DNA of 64,000 nucleotides, taken from Lacticaseibacillus parakribbianus (lineage in GTDB: Bacteria > Bacillota > Bacilli > Lactobacillales > Lactobacillaceae). The notes below the pieces were generated by a model. The model searched no databases. It worked only from the letters and a program-made list of their open reading frames with translations, and had not been told where the DNA came from. Below are positions 27,879 to 36,171 of the stretch, piece after piece; the stretch's first letter is position 1; every line of letters begins with the position of its first letter. Made by a program: the position numbers and the translations under genes. The DNA is taken from the NCBI RefSeq assembly GCF_025490915.1, contig NZ_JANQBA010000009.1, positions 1-64,000 on the forward strand. The letters run 5' to 3'.

Positions 27879-29624
27879 TCAGCTGAAGCGCGGCAACGCC
27901 GGGCGGTCGAAGTAGTACCCGCTGGCGAGGCGGCCACCACGCGCCGTGCCAAAGGCCTCAGCGGCCGCCGCGTTCTCAATCCCGGTGGCCACCAGCTCGC
28001 ACCCCTTGGCCCGAGCGGTGGCGATCAGGCGGTGGCACTCACTGGGCCCAAAGGCGGCGGCCAACCCCGCGTCATCGACCCACAGCGCGGCCAGCCCGAG
28101 GTGAAGCGCCGCCGGCACCGCCGTCGGCTCGCACACCGCCCCCACCCGAAAACCGGCGGCCTGAAGCGCGGCCCAGGCCTTGGGCTCGGGCAGCGCGGTC
28201 AGCCGCAGCTCGGGCCGCGGCAGCTTCGGATGCGCCGCGACGTGTGCCTCAAGGGCGGCCAGCACAGCCGGTGCCGCCAGGTTGCTGGCGCTGACGGTCA
28301 CCACCACCGGTGTCGCAATCGCGCAGGTGGCCGCAAAGGCGAGCTGGTTGGCCAGCGGCACGGGCTCGGGCAGCGTCAGCCAGCGCTCGACGTCGTAAGC
28401 GTAACGCCCCACCTCGATCACACTGGCCACCCGCCGCGCTTCGGCGGTGACGTCCACCACCGCTTGCGTGTAGAACGTGTAGGTCTCAATCGCTGGCCGC
28501 GTCGCCCGCCGCTCGGTTTGCCCATCGACGGTCACCGTGTCGCGGCCGGCGTGCTTGCTTTGGTACAGCGAATCGTCGGCCTTGGCGAACAGCGCATCGA
28601 CGCTTTGATCCGCCGCCTGCAGGCTGGCGACGCCGATGGACAGACTGAGCCGCACATCGGCGGTCGCGACCTGAAACGTGCGGCCTCGCACGGTGGCCCA
28701 GCAGGTGGTCGCAAGCGCCGCGGCGGCCGGCGCCAAAACGCCCGGCAGCAGCACGTTGAACTCCTCGCCGCCGGTGCGGTAAAGGGTGAACTCCCCCAAC
28801 ACCCCGCGCAGCGCGTCGGCCACCCCGGCCAACAGCGCGTTGCCGGCCAAGTGGCCGTAGTGATCGTTGAGCTGCTTGAAGTGATCCAAGTCGATGGCCA
28901 TCATCGCCAAAGGCTGCCCCGTGGCCTGGGCGTGCGCGAACGCCGTCACTAAGTCGCGCTGGAAGGTCGCGTAGTTCTTGGCGTTGGTCAGCGCGTCGTA
29001 GGTCGCCTGCCTGGCGTTGTCGGCGCTGATGCGGCGAAACAGGCGGTTGCGGCGCAGCGCCACGCCGGTCGCCACCACCGTCAGCGAATACAGCCCAAGC
29101 CCCACCCCAAGCTCGGTGAGCCGCCGCAGCGGCAGCAGCAAGAATGGCCAGTAAACAAGCCCCACCACGGAAAAGGCCAGGATGTGCCGTGCCACGTGGT
29201 AGCGGATCGCGTGGCCCAGCCGCCGCACCACAGCCAGCCACAAGACGATCAGCCCGGCGGCAAGCCAAAAAGCCGGTCCCTGAAGATTACCGGCGTGGTG
29301 GTAGGCCAGCATCGCCAGCAAGGCGGCGGCGCGGAGCCCAAATTCGCCGCTAGAAGTCCCCTCATCCAGCGTGATGAAGACCAAGATGAACAAGGCCATG
29401 TTGTGAAACATCAAGGCGCGGTCAACGCTGACCGTGTTGACCAAGTACAGGGCCGCGGCCAAGGCGATTGCGGCAATGGCCACCCCCCACCGCCGCAGCG
29501 GCTGACGCTCGGCCAGCAGGTGCTGCCAGTAGGCCGTGTAGCTGGCGACAAACCCCGTCGCAAAAAACAGCGTGACCCCGGCCGCGGCACCTAACGACCA
29601 AGCTTCTCCCCAAATCGTCTGCAT
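27879..29624 (-). CDS. diguanylate cyclase with degenerate EAL domain
   Basis: 581 residues. About seven membrane segments in the first 210 residues, then a GGDEF domain (about 225-390) with an intact active site YRTGGEEFNVLL and the metal aspartate in MMAIDLDHFKQLND, so it should make cyclic di-GMP. No RxxD inhibitory site precedes GGEEF. The C-terminal 200 residues keep the outline of an EAL domain but have lost the signature residues: N becomes S (VTVSASN), the DDFG motif is absent (VGAVCEPT), the K is gone, and QGY is SGYY. That part may bind the nucleotide or be structural. GGGGGAG fixes the start at 29624. Confidence 0.88.
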   Translation of the reverse strand: MQTIWGEAWSLGAAAGVTLFFATGFVASYTAYWQHLLAERQPLRRWGVAIAAIALAAALYLVNTVSVDRALMFHNMALFILVFITLDEGTSSGEFGLRAAALLAMLAYHHAGNLQGPAFWLAAGLIVLWLAVVRRLGHAIRYHVARHILAFSVVGLVYWPFLLLPLRRLTELGVGLGLYSLTVVATGVALRRNRLFRRISADNARQATYDALTNAKNYATFQRDLVTAFAHAQATGQPLAMMAIDLDHFKQLNDHYGHLAGNALLAGVADALRGVLGEFTLYRTGGEEFNVLLPGVLAPAAAALATTCWATVRGRTFQVATADVRLSLSIGVASLQAADQSVDALFAKADDSLYQSKHAGRDTVTVDGQTERRATRPAIETYTFYTQAVVDVTAEARRVASVIEVGRYAYDVERWLTLPEPVPLANQLAFAATCAIATPVVVTVSASNLAAPAVLAALEAHVAAHPKLPRPELRLTALPEPKAWAALQAAGFRVGAVCEPTAVPAALHLGLAALWVDDAGLAAAFGPSECHRLIATARAKGCELVATGIENAAAAEAFGTARGGRLASGYYFDRPALPRFS

Positions 29625-29672
29625 GAACGCTCCCCCAAGCTCACCGCGGCAGCCGCCGCGCAAGTTACCATT

Positions 29673-29701
29673 AGCGTACGCGACTTGCACGAGCGATACA
29701 A
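29673..29701 (-). promoter_or_regulatory. promoter of the diguanylate cyclase gene
   Basis: On the minus strand TTGTAT (29696-29701), 17 bp, TACGCT (29673-29678), about 50 bp before the start codon and just past the terminator at 29712-29736. Confidence 0.5.
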
Positions 29702-29711
29702 GCACAACACG

Positions 29712-29736
29712 CAAAAAGGCCATCAAAAAGATGGCC
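29712..29736 (-). terminator. terminator upstream of the diguanylate cyclase gene
   Basis: On the minus strand GGCCATC-TTTTT-GATGGCC then TTTTT. No gene ends just before it; it closes the hairpin-rich transcript 29737-29965. Confidence 0.75.
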
Positions 29737-29965
29737 AGCTGTCAGGATAACGGTCAACTCCCTTGCGGGCTGCACAGTTGACCTTGTCGGCTTGGGGAGC
29801 CGAGATTAATGTCAGTGAGTGGCGCCGGCAGTTTGGGGGAGAGCCGGTGCAACCGTTTCAAGAGCAAAAAAACCCGCCGCAACGGGGAAGTTCCCTTGCG
29901 TACGGGTCGTCCTTTCCTGCCAACAGGGCTTGCGGAAAGGTGAGCAGTTTTCGTCTTGAATACAG
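29737..29965 (-). ncRNA. hairpin-rich transcript before the diguanylate cyclase gene
   Basis: Starts at the promoter 29971-29999. Order on the minus strand: stem CCTTTCC..GGAAAGG enclosing GCC..GGC (29911-29940); an intrinsic terminator at 29865-29907; then stems CCGGC..GCCGG, TCGGCT..AGCCGA and the perfect GGTCAACT..AGTTGACC; then the second terminator at 29712-29736. It could be a small RNA of about 100 nt with a longer read-through form, or tandem leader regulators of the cyclase gene. It fits no cyclic-di-GMP riboswitch consensus that I know. Confidence 0.5.
29865..29907 (-). terminator. internal intrinsic terminator
   Basis: On the minus strand ACCCGTACGCAA / TTGCGGCGGGT followed by TTTTTTT, about 65 nt after the predicted transcript start. 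Confidence 0.78.
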
Positions 29966-29970
29966 AAATT

Positions 29971-29999
29971 AGAATACCATTCAGGGCGGCCTTGTGCAA
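29971..29999 (-). promoter_or_regulatory. promoter of the hairpin-rich transcript
   Basis: On the minus strand TTGCAC (29994-29999), 17 bp, TATTCT (29971-29976), placed just after the end of the EAL gene at 30034. Confidence 0.65.
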
Positions 30000-30033
30000 C
30001 CCTTTGCCAACTTTTTTTCAAAAAACCGATGGG

Positions 30034-30693
30034 TCAGCCGATGGCCATCAGCTCTGGCCGCCCGTAATGGTAGCCCTGCAGCACATCGGGGTGGTAGGCC
30101 TCGATCAGCGTGAGGTCGTGGTCATCCTCCAGCCCCTCGATGGCAAAGAGCTTGCCGTCCTTGGTCGCGCGTTGCCGCCAGGTCGCAAGCAGGGCCTGGG
30201 TACCCGGTGCCGTTTTTTGGCCCGGGAAGTTCTGCAAGGCGAACTTATACTCGCTGGTGTAAGGCATCAAGGCGGAGACCAGCGCGTCTTGATTGGCGCC
30301 GGTGCCGACATCGTCGAGCACCACCCGGATGCCGGCGGCGACGTAGGCATCCGCCGCCGTCTGCAGCGCCGCCAGCGTGATGCCCTCCTGCGCCTCGGTC
30401 AGCTCGACGAACAGGTTCATGTGCCGAAAGGCCTGAACCCGCCGCAACGCCTGAATGAAGGCGTCATCGACGAACTGGGTCTGACTGAGGTTGAACGAGA
30501 CCAAGTCCAGCGTGACCGGCATCGCCGCCAGCGTCTGCGCGAGCAGCCGCGCGATGTCGTCGGGCGGGTAGCTGTTGAAGTCCGCCGGCAGCTGCCAGCG
30601 GCCGCGCTTGAACTCCCGCAAAAGCAGCTCGTAGCCGATTTTGACCAGCGGCGCCGCGTTCTTGTACTTGGGTTGACCAAAATACCTGAGCAT
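30034..30693 (-). CDS. EAL-domain protein (cyclic-di-GMP phosphodiesterase candidate)
   Basis: 219 residues, a stand-alone EAL domain with no membrane segment. Residues needed for hydrolysis are mostly kept: GYELLLR in place of EAL, N in VSFNLSQTQF, E in LFVELTE, both D in VVLDDVGTG, K in EYKFALQNF, E in AIEGLED and Q in VLQGYHYGRP. Only the aspartate of the KxD pair is replaced. It therefore probably degrades or at least binds cyclic di-GMP. GGGAGGG decides the ATG at 30693. It lies between a second EAL gene and the cyclase gene, all on one strand. Confidence 0.85.
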   Translation of the reverse strand: MLRYFGQPKYKNAAPLVKIGYELLLREFKRGRWQLPADFNSYPPDDIARLLAQTLAAMPVTLDLVSFNLSQTQFVDDAFIQALRRVQAFRHMNLFVELTEAQEGITLAALQTAADAYVAAGIRVVLDDVGTGANQDALVSALMPYTSEYKFALQNFPGQKTAPGTQALLATWRQRATKDGKLFAIEGLEDDHDLTLIEAYHPDVLQGYHYGRPELMAIG

Positions 30694-30851
30694 CGTGTTC
30701 CCTCCCGAAACCAAAACGGCCCGCACGCATCTGGTATGCGAACGGGTCGTGCTGCCGATGGCAGTTGAGCATGTCTATTGATTACCTCTAATCTACCACG
30801 CCACCGGCGAGCGGTCAACGCCGCGCCGCGCCGCGGCGACCGGGTACCCGC

Positions 30852-31544
30852 TCACCGCCGCGTTCGCACCACCCGACTCACCGCCGGCACCGGCTCGCCC
30901 AGGTAGCGGCCTTGAAGCTGTGCCCCCGGCCACGCCGCACGCAATGCCGCAAGGTCGCCGGCGGACTCGACGCCCTCGATCACAAGCGTCACCCCCGCCG
31001 CCGCCGCGCGTTGGGCCCAAAACGTCAGGCGGTCCAGCACATCGGCCGGCGCAAGCACCGGTTGCAGATCCTGCAGCGCAAACTTGTAGGTGCTGGCGTA
31101 AGGCGTCAACCCCTCCACCAGCCCGGGCAAATTCTGCCCGGCCCCGACATCGTCGACCACGACGGCCACGCCGCTGGCGGCGAAGCGCTGCGCCGCGCCG
31201 ATCAGCTCGCGGTTAGGCACCAAGGCGTCGCGCTTGGACGTCAGCTCGACTTGAAGCTGCGGCTTGCAGCCGGCGTTCAGCGCCGCCACCGCCGCGGCGA
31301 ACGCCGGGCGAACGAACTGGCGCGGGTGCAGGTTGAGACTCAGGCTGGGCGTGGTCTCCCCAAGCGTTCGGATCACCGCCTGCGTCAAGGCCACCAGCTG
31401 GTCCGGTGACATCGCCTCGACGTTGAGCGGCAGCTCCCACGCCCCGCCGTAGCGGGTGCGGGCGAGCAGCTCGTAACCGGCGAGTCGGGCCTGGTCCCCT
31501 GTCCAGGCAAAAATCGGTTGCTTAAAAAACGTCATGGTTGGCAT
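30852..31544 (-). CDS. EAL-domain protein, second copy
   Basis: 230 residues, soluble, about as long as its neighbour and built the same way. Kept residues: GYELLARTR, N in LSLNLHPRQF, E in LQVELTS (the second Glu of ELTE is Ser), both D in VVVDDVGAG, K in TYKFALQDL, E in VIEGVES and Q in QLQGRYLGEP. Activity is plausible but less sure than for the neighbour. The start at 31544 has GGGGGAAC. The two genes are likely the result of an old duplication; they share the motif TYKFALQ / EYKFALQ. Confidence 0.8.
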   Translation of the reverse strand: MPTMTFFKQPIFAWTGDQARLAGYELLARTRYGGAWELPLNVEAMSPDQLVALTQAVIRTLGETTPSLSLNLHPRQFVRPAFAAAVAALNAGCKPQLQVELTSKRDALVPNRELIGAAQRFAASGVAVVVDDVGAGQNLPGLVEGLTPYASTYKFALQDLQPVLAPADVLDRLTFWAQRAAAAGVTLVIEGVESAGDLAALRAAWPGAQLQGRYLGEPVPAVSRVVRTRR

Positions 31545-31676
31545 GCGAGTTCCCCCAAACGCGCGTGAGCAAAACGGTGACAGGTCTACCTGTACGGTAT
31601 CAGTAAGCGGCGGGTTTTTCAATCATAATCTTCGAACAACCAGACAAGCGACCGCCTTTGCCCAGCCCGACCACGC

Positions 31677-31717
31677 CAAAAGCGCCGCAGCCCCCGGTAA
31701 GTGGGAGCTGCGGCGCC
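31677..31717 (-). terminator. terminator of the fused ABC transporter gene
   Basis: On the minus strand GCGCCGCAGC / GCTGCGGCGC followed by TTTT. Confidence 0.8.
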
Positions 31718-31727
31718 AGCAATTGGC

Positions 31728-34058
31728 CTATTCGGCTCGCAGCGCGATCGCCGCGTCTTTTTTGGCCGCCATCCGGGCCGGCACATGGCCGCCGAGAATG
31801 GTCAACACCGTGCTGATCAAGACCAGCACAATCGCGTGAACCGGGTTGAGCACCGCCACGCCGGAGAGGCTGGTGACGCTCAACAGCACCGCGTTAATCG
31901 GGAAGGTCAACGCCCAGGCCACGAAGATGCCGAACACCCCGGCACCAAAGCCCAGGATCAGGGTCTCGGCGTCGAACACCCGGGTGATGTCCTTCTTGCG
32001 GGCCCCCAGCGCCTTGAGTACCCCAATTTCCTTGGTTCGCTCCAAGACACTGGTGTAGGTGATGATGGCGATCATGATCATCGAGGTCACCAGGCTGATG
32101 CCGGCAAAGGCCACCAGCACGTAGGTGATCGCATCCATCAAGCCCCCGGTCATGTCGGACACCGTGCCGGCGAGATCGGTGTAGATCACGCGGTTGGCCT
32201 TGGTCTTACCCTTGTTGTACTTGTCCAGGTAGGTCAAAACCTTGTCCTTGAGCTTGAAGGTCGTCGGGTAAATCTGAATCGAGGTCGGCGTGTCGCTGCC
32301 GCCGAGGCTGGTCACCAGCGCCGTTTTGGTCGCGGCGTCCATGCTTTGGCCCGTGATCACGTTGGTCGCGGCCGCCTTTTGCGCCGTCACGATGGCCGAA
32401 TCGGCGTTGGCGGACAAAACCTGCTTGGTCAAGGCCGCGCTGTAGGCGATGCCGCTGGCCAACAGCCCGTCGGAGTTCTTCGACTTCACCCGGATGATGC
32501 CGCTGATGGTCAGGGTCTTGGTGCTTGCGGCGCTCGCCGCCTTGGCGAGGTCTTGCGTCGGCATGTAGGTCCCGGTCGGCAGCTTCTGGTAGTAATCGTC
32601 GTTGGCCACCAGCTTGACCTTGGTGCCGACGAGGTCGGTAAAATCAAGCTTTTGGTTCTCGCTGACGTCAAAGCCGAGGTTCTTTAGCGCGTTGATGTCC
32701 ACCGTGTTGTCCTTGTTGATCACCAACACGATGTCCGTCGCCTTGGTCGGGTACTTGCCGGCGATCACCTTGTAGTAGGTCTTCAGGAAGCTTTGGCCGC
32801 CGTCGCGGTCGATCGGGTACACCGTGCCGCCGATGCCGGTCGAGGCCGCCATCATCGCCTGGGCGTTGATCGTTTTGCTGTCCGGGTTAGTGGTGGAGAA
32901 GGTCACGCTTTGGTACTTGCCGTTGACCTGGCGCAGCAGGTTCAGCCCCGTGCCGTAGGTGACCGCGATGTTTTTGGCGTCGGCCTTGGGCAGCTTGTTG
33001 ACGTAGCTCAGGTAGCTGGCGGTCAGCTTGTTGACGTGCTGCGCCTTTTCGGCATCCGACTTGGCGGCCGTGACGGTTTTGGTCTTGGCGAAGGTCTTGG
33101 TCTTGGTGCCGGTCATCATCGCAGACGTGTCGGTACCGGTTTGCGAGATGGTCACCGGCATCGAGGCCATCGCCTCGCTTTGGGTCTTGTTGATCTGCTT
33201 TTGGAACCCGTTGGACAGGGCCAAGACCACCGCGATGCCGATGATGCCGATGCTTGAGGCGAACACGGTCAAAAACGTGCGGCCCTTCTTGGTGCGAATG
33301 TTGTTGAAAGACAGGCGCAGCGCCGTGAAGTAGCTCATCTTGGTGTGGTTGAGCTTGAACTGGTCGGTTTTTTCGTGCTCGACGTGCGGGTTGGAGTCGT
33401 GCTCGATCTTGCCATCCGCGAACTCGATCACGCGGTCGGCGTACTTGTGGGCCAGCTCCGGGTTGTGGGTGACCATGATGACCAACCGCTCGCGCGACAG
33501 GTCCTTGATCAGCTTCATAATCTCCTCGGAGGTCTCGGAGTCAAGCGCCCCGGTCGGCTCGTCGGCCAGCAAAATCTCGGGGTCGTTGGCAATCGCCCGG
33601 GCGATGGCGACGCGCTGCATCTGGCCGCCCGACAACTGCTGGGGGTTCTTGTGCATGTGGGCCTTGAGCCCGACGCGAATCAACGCATCTTCCGCCCGGT
33701 GCTTCTTCTCCGCCGCGGGAACGCCGGACAGGGTCATCCCCATCTCGACGTTTTCCATAATCGACAGGTGGGAAATCAGGTTGTAGGACTGGAAAATGAA
33801 GCCGACCGAGTTGTTGCGGTAGGCGTCCCAATCGGCGTCCTTGAAGTCTTTGGTCGACTTGCCCTTGATCAACAGGTCGCCTGAGTCGTAGCGGTCCAAG
33901 CCGCCGATAATGTTGAGCATCGTGGTTTTGCCTGAGCCACTGGGGCCCAGGATGGCCACGAACTCCTGCTGACGAAAGGCCACGGACACGTCGTCTTGCG
34001 CCTTGGTCAGGGTGTCGCCGACGTGGTAGTACTTCTTGATGTGTTTGAGTTCGAGCAC
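31728..34058 (-). CDS. ABC exporter with fused ATPase and MacB-like permease
   Basis: 776 residues starting at GTG. Residues 1-225 are the ATPase: Walker A GPSGSGKTT, Q loop, signature LSGGQMQRVAIARA and Walker B ILLADEPTGALD. The permease part has one membrane helix near 265, a large extracellular domain of about 330 residues, and three helices at the C-terminus containing SVLERTKEIGVLKALGARKKDI, as in MacB/FtsX exporters of peptides or antimicrobials. The promoter (TTGACT, 17 bp, TAACAT) is covered by the MarR operator, so the divergent MarR protein most likely represses it. Confidence 0.9.
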   Translation of the reverse strand: MLELKHIKKYYHVGDTLTKAQDDVSVAFRQQEFVAILGPSGSGKTTMLNIIGGLDRYDSGDLLIKGKSTKDFKDADWDAYRNNSVGFIFQSYNLISHLSIMENVEMGMTLSGVPAAEKKHRAEDALIRVGLKAHMHKNPQQLSGGQMQRVAIARAIANDPEILLADEPTGALDSETSEEIMKLIKDLSRERLVIMVTHNPELAHKYADRVIEFADGKIEHDSNPHVEHEKTDQFKLNHTKMSYFTALRLSFNNIRTKKGRTFLTVFASSIGIIGIAVVLALSNGFQKQINKTQSEAMASMPVTISQTGTDTSAMMTGTKTKTFAKTKTVTAAKSDAEKAQHVNKLTASYLSYVNKLPKADAKNIAVTYGTGLNLLRQVNGKYQSVTFSTTNPDSKTINAQAMMAASTGIGGTVYPIDRDGGQSFLKTYYKVIAGKYPTKATDIVLVINKDNTVDINALKNLGFDVSENQKLDFTDLVGTKVKLVANDDYYQKLPTGTYMPTQDLAKAASAASTKTLTISGIIRVKSKNSDGLLASGIAYSAALTKQVLSANADSAIVTAQKAAATNVITGQSMDAATKTALVTSLGGSDTPTSIQIYPTTFKLKDKVLTYLDKYNKGKTKANRVIYTDLAGTVSDMTGGLMDAITYVLVAFAGISLVTSMIMIAIITYTSVLERTKEIGVLKALGARKKDITRVFDAETLILGFGAGVFGIFVAWALTFPINAVLLSVTSLSGVAVLNPVHAIVLVLISTVLTILGGHVPARMAAKKDAAIALRAE

Positions 34059-34109
34059 GGTCTACACTTCTTTCTTCGCGAATCTGGGTTGGTATGCGTT
34101 CATGTTACT

Positions 34110-34137
34110 TGAACAGTTAACAAAAGTCAACTGTTCA
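34110..34137. promoter_or_regulatory. MarR operator between ABC exporter and marR
   Basis: TGAACAGTT, 10 bp, AACTGTTCA: a perfect 9-bp inverted repeat. It covers the -35 and spacer of the exporter promoter. Confidence 0.75.
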
Positions 34138-34140
34138 CGA

Positions 34141-34169
34141 TTGATAAATATCGGTGATGATGCTACACT
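34141..34169 (+). promoter_or_regulatory. marR promoter
   Basis: TTGATA (34141-34146), 17 bp, TACACT (34164-34169). The operator abuts the -35. Confidence 0.75.
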
Positions 34170-34193
34170 GGGGAAGACAAAGGAGCTGACGCA

Positions 34194-34676
34194 TTGAAAC
34201 CCGATCACCGATTCTCGGACACCGCGCTGTTCGCCAACTTATTCACCACCCTGGCCCAGGCCGTGATTCAAAGCCTGTCGCAGACCCCGCTGGGCCTCAG
34301 CGAGCTTGAGCTGATCACCGTCATCACCGTATACAGCCGCCCCGGCATCACCATGTCGGAGCTGGCCCACGAGCTTGGGGTCTCTGCCCCGCAGCTGTCC
34401 CGCACCGTCGGTCAGCTCGAGGCCCACGACCTGGTGCGGCGCGAGCACAACCAGGCCAACCGGCGCAAGGTCAACGTGATGCGCACCGCGGCCGGCAAGG
34501 CGCTGGCCGAAAAGCAGATGACCCTCGTTCAGGCCAAGCTGGCCGAGCGGTTGGCCGGCCTCTCGGCAGCCGACCACAAGGCGCTGGCCGATCACCTCGA
34601 GGCGACCATCGCGCTTTTGGCTAAGGTCGGCCTGGTGCAGCTGCCACCGCCAGGCGCCGACGGGTGCGACAACTAA
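34194..34676 (+). CDS. MarR-family transcriptional regulator
   Basis: 160 residues starting at TTG with AGGAG 8 bp upstream. The winged helix is clear: ITMSELAHELGVSAPQLSRTVGQLEAHDLVRREHNQANRRKVNVMRT, then a long C-terminal dimer helix. Divergent from the ABC exporter with a shared operator, so it is the likely local repressor, lifted by the exporter's substrate. TTG starts lower translation, in keeping with a repressor. Confidence 0.9.
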   Translation: MKPDHRFSDTALFANLFTTLAQAVIQSLSQTPLGLSELELITVITVYSRPGITMSELAHELGVSAPQLSRTVGQLEAHDLVRREHNQANRRKVNVMRTAAGKALAEKQMTLVQAKLAERLAGLSAADHKALADHLEATIALLAKVGLVQLPPPGADGCDN

Positions 34677-35024
34677 CGCATTGTCGCACACCGCCTGCAC
34701 CGTGCCATCGGACCAAAGGCGGATTGTGACAAGCCGTCATACACAGCGACCCCCTGCATCCTTTGCGCGATGCAGGGGGTCATTTGGGCTGTGCCGCCAC
34801 GCAGCGGTCCTTTGGTCGACCGGGGTGCGGCAGGCGCGGTGGGCAACCGAATGACGCATCGCCGCCGACACCGGTGAATCACCTCAACTTTGCCTAGTTG
34901 AGTGCGGTTTTCCGCCTTAATTCAAGCCTAACCGATTGACGCGCTGCAAGGCAAGGCAGACGCCTCGGGCAACGCGGCGCCGGCAAGGTTTGGCGCCGCG
35001 GGACCCCTCCCGCGGTAGCCCCAG
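34677..35024. other. intergenic region with hairpins, no gene seen
   Basis: Holds the perfect 13-bp hairpin GACCCCCTGCATC / GATGCAGGGGGTC (34748-34785), and around it a wider inverted pair GACCAAAGG / CCTTTGGTC. No reading frame with a ribosome binding site. It lies between convergent genes, so termination for both sides is the simplest role. Confidence 0.6.
34748..34785. terminator. hairpin terminator after marR
   Basis: 13-bp perfect stem with an 8-base loop followed by ATTT on the plus strand; the T run is weak. Confidence 0.65.
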
Positions 35025-35711
35025 TCAGCGCCGCGCAAACCCCGCGGTCAGCAGGCTCAAACCGGTGCTGAGCCCGGCCACCACGAGGCCAGCCACCGCC
35101 AGCAGCCCGTTGAGCCGCCGCCAGGCCGCAAGCCCCGTTGGCCAGGCCCAGGCCAGCACCGCAAACACCACCACTAGCAGCGCCGCCGCGGCCGGCGTTC
35201 CGCGCAGCAGCTGCCGCAAATCCGCCACGGACAACACCGCGCCCAGGCTCAGCGCCAGGCTCATCAGGCCCCAGGCGAGCACGCCGGGCCAGTTCGGGGC
35301 GAGCGTCGATTGGCCGATGGCGGCCCAGGCGACGCGCGGCCACCAAACCGCCTTGCCGACCAGCAAAATCGCACACGCGCTGGTCCACACCGGGGCCCCC
35401 GCCGCCAAAAACAGTCCGAGGTGCTGCCACCACGACCACCGCCGCAGCCGAAAGGTCACGTGCCCGGCCGTCTCGCCCCGGGCGCGCAGCGAGAATTCCG
35501 CGACCCGCAGCCCAAACAACGCCCCCACCAGCGCATGGGTGGTTTCGTGCCACCACAGCCCAGGCTTTGCCCACCAGACATGGGCGCTGTCTCTTTGGGC
35601 CAGGTTCACCAGCCGCTGCAGCGTCGTGTGGTTGATGCCGGTGAGCAGGGCCGCCAAGCCGCACCACAACACTAGCGTGGCGCCGGCCGTCGTCATCAGA
35701 TTCATTAACAT
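35025..35711 (-). CDS. membrane protein with HExxH (M50-like)
   Basis: 228 residues with about six membrane segments. WWHETTHALVGALFGLRV near residue 55 carries the HExxH zinc motif on the edge of a hydrophobic segment, as in M50-type membrane peptidases, and the rest is strongly hydrophobic. A third zinc ligand is not obvious, so enzymatic activity is not certain. AAAGGAG before the ATG at 35711. Monocistronic. Confidence 0.6.
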   Translation of the reverse strand: MLMNLMTTAGATLVLWCGLAALLTGINHTTLQRLVNLAQRDSAHVWWAKPGLWWHETTHALVGALFGLRVAEFSLRARGETAGHVTFRLRRWSWWQHLGLFLAAGAPVWTSACAILLVGKAVWWPRVAWAAIGQSTLAPNWPGVLAWGLMSLALSLGAVLSVADLRQLLRGTPAAAALLVVVFAVLAWAWPTGLAAWRRLNGLLAVAGLVVAGLSTGLSLLTAGFARR

Positions 35712-35881
35712 GCGTCTGCTCCTTTCGCTGGGTCTGAGATGACCTTCCAACGGACCGATTGGTGGCTAGGATCACCGCTCTAACCGCGCAATCCCCCTCT
35801 CGGCCCTTACTGCCAGTGTAAGGCCGGGGGTTGACGGTTGTAACCTTATTCGGCGCGTCTGAGTGAAACATAACCTTAACT

Positions 35882-35917
35882 CAAAAACGGATCACACTAG
35901 GCATTGTTGTGATCCGT
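35882..35917 (-). terminator. terminator downstream of the island genes
   Basis: On the minus strand ACGGATCACA / TGTGATCCGT (perfect 10 bp) followed by TTTTT. It would end the transcript of the island operon 36172-38085. Confidence 0.75.
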
Positions 35918-35922
35918 CTCGC

Positions 35923-35931
35923 TGCGACAGG
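35923..35931 (+). other. candidate attachment-site remnant
   Basis: TGCGACAGG, identical and in the same orientation to the 3' end of tRNA-Arg at 38742-38750. It lies at the composition break. Short, so provisional. Confidence 0.35.
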
Positions 35932-36171
35932 AGTTCTGTGTCCCGAGGATTATCTACTTATTCTTTTCGAACGCAACCCGGTGGGCTCGCTACCCGTTGT
36001 CCTCCACCCTACCACACTGTCACTTCCTTCACGTACCGATATCAATAATAAATTATGACATAGTCGCATATTCGCATCAGCTTTTCGCAAAAATTACTGA
36101 TACGTGGCAGATACTCGTAGGTGAATTACATTTTCGTTGTTGGAGAAGTCAGGGCCGCGGGTGTATGTTCT

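Larger units (their letters stand above)
35712..36171. other. intergenic region at the left edge of the island
   Basis: Composition shifts from GC-rich to AT-richer at about 35870. The stretch contains the minus-strand terminator at 35882-35917 and a 9-base copy of the tRNA-Arg 3' end at 35923-35931. No reading frame is supported. Confidence 0.5.

Noticed and set aside
29865-29965. Cyclic-di-GMP class I riboswitch before the cyclase gene
   Set aside because: The GGACGCAAAGCC core and the GNRA loop/receptor pair are not present; only scattered CGCAAG pieces match.
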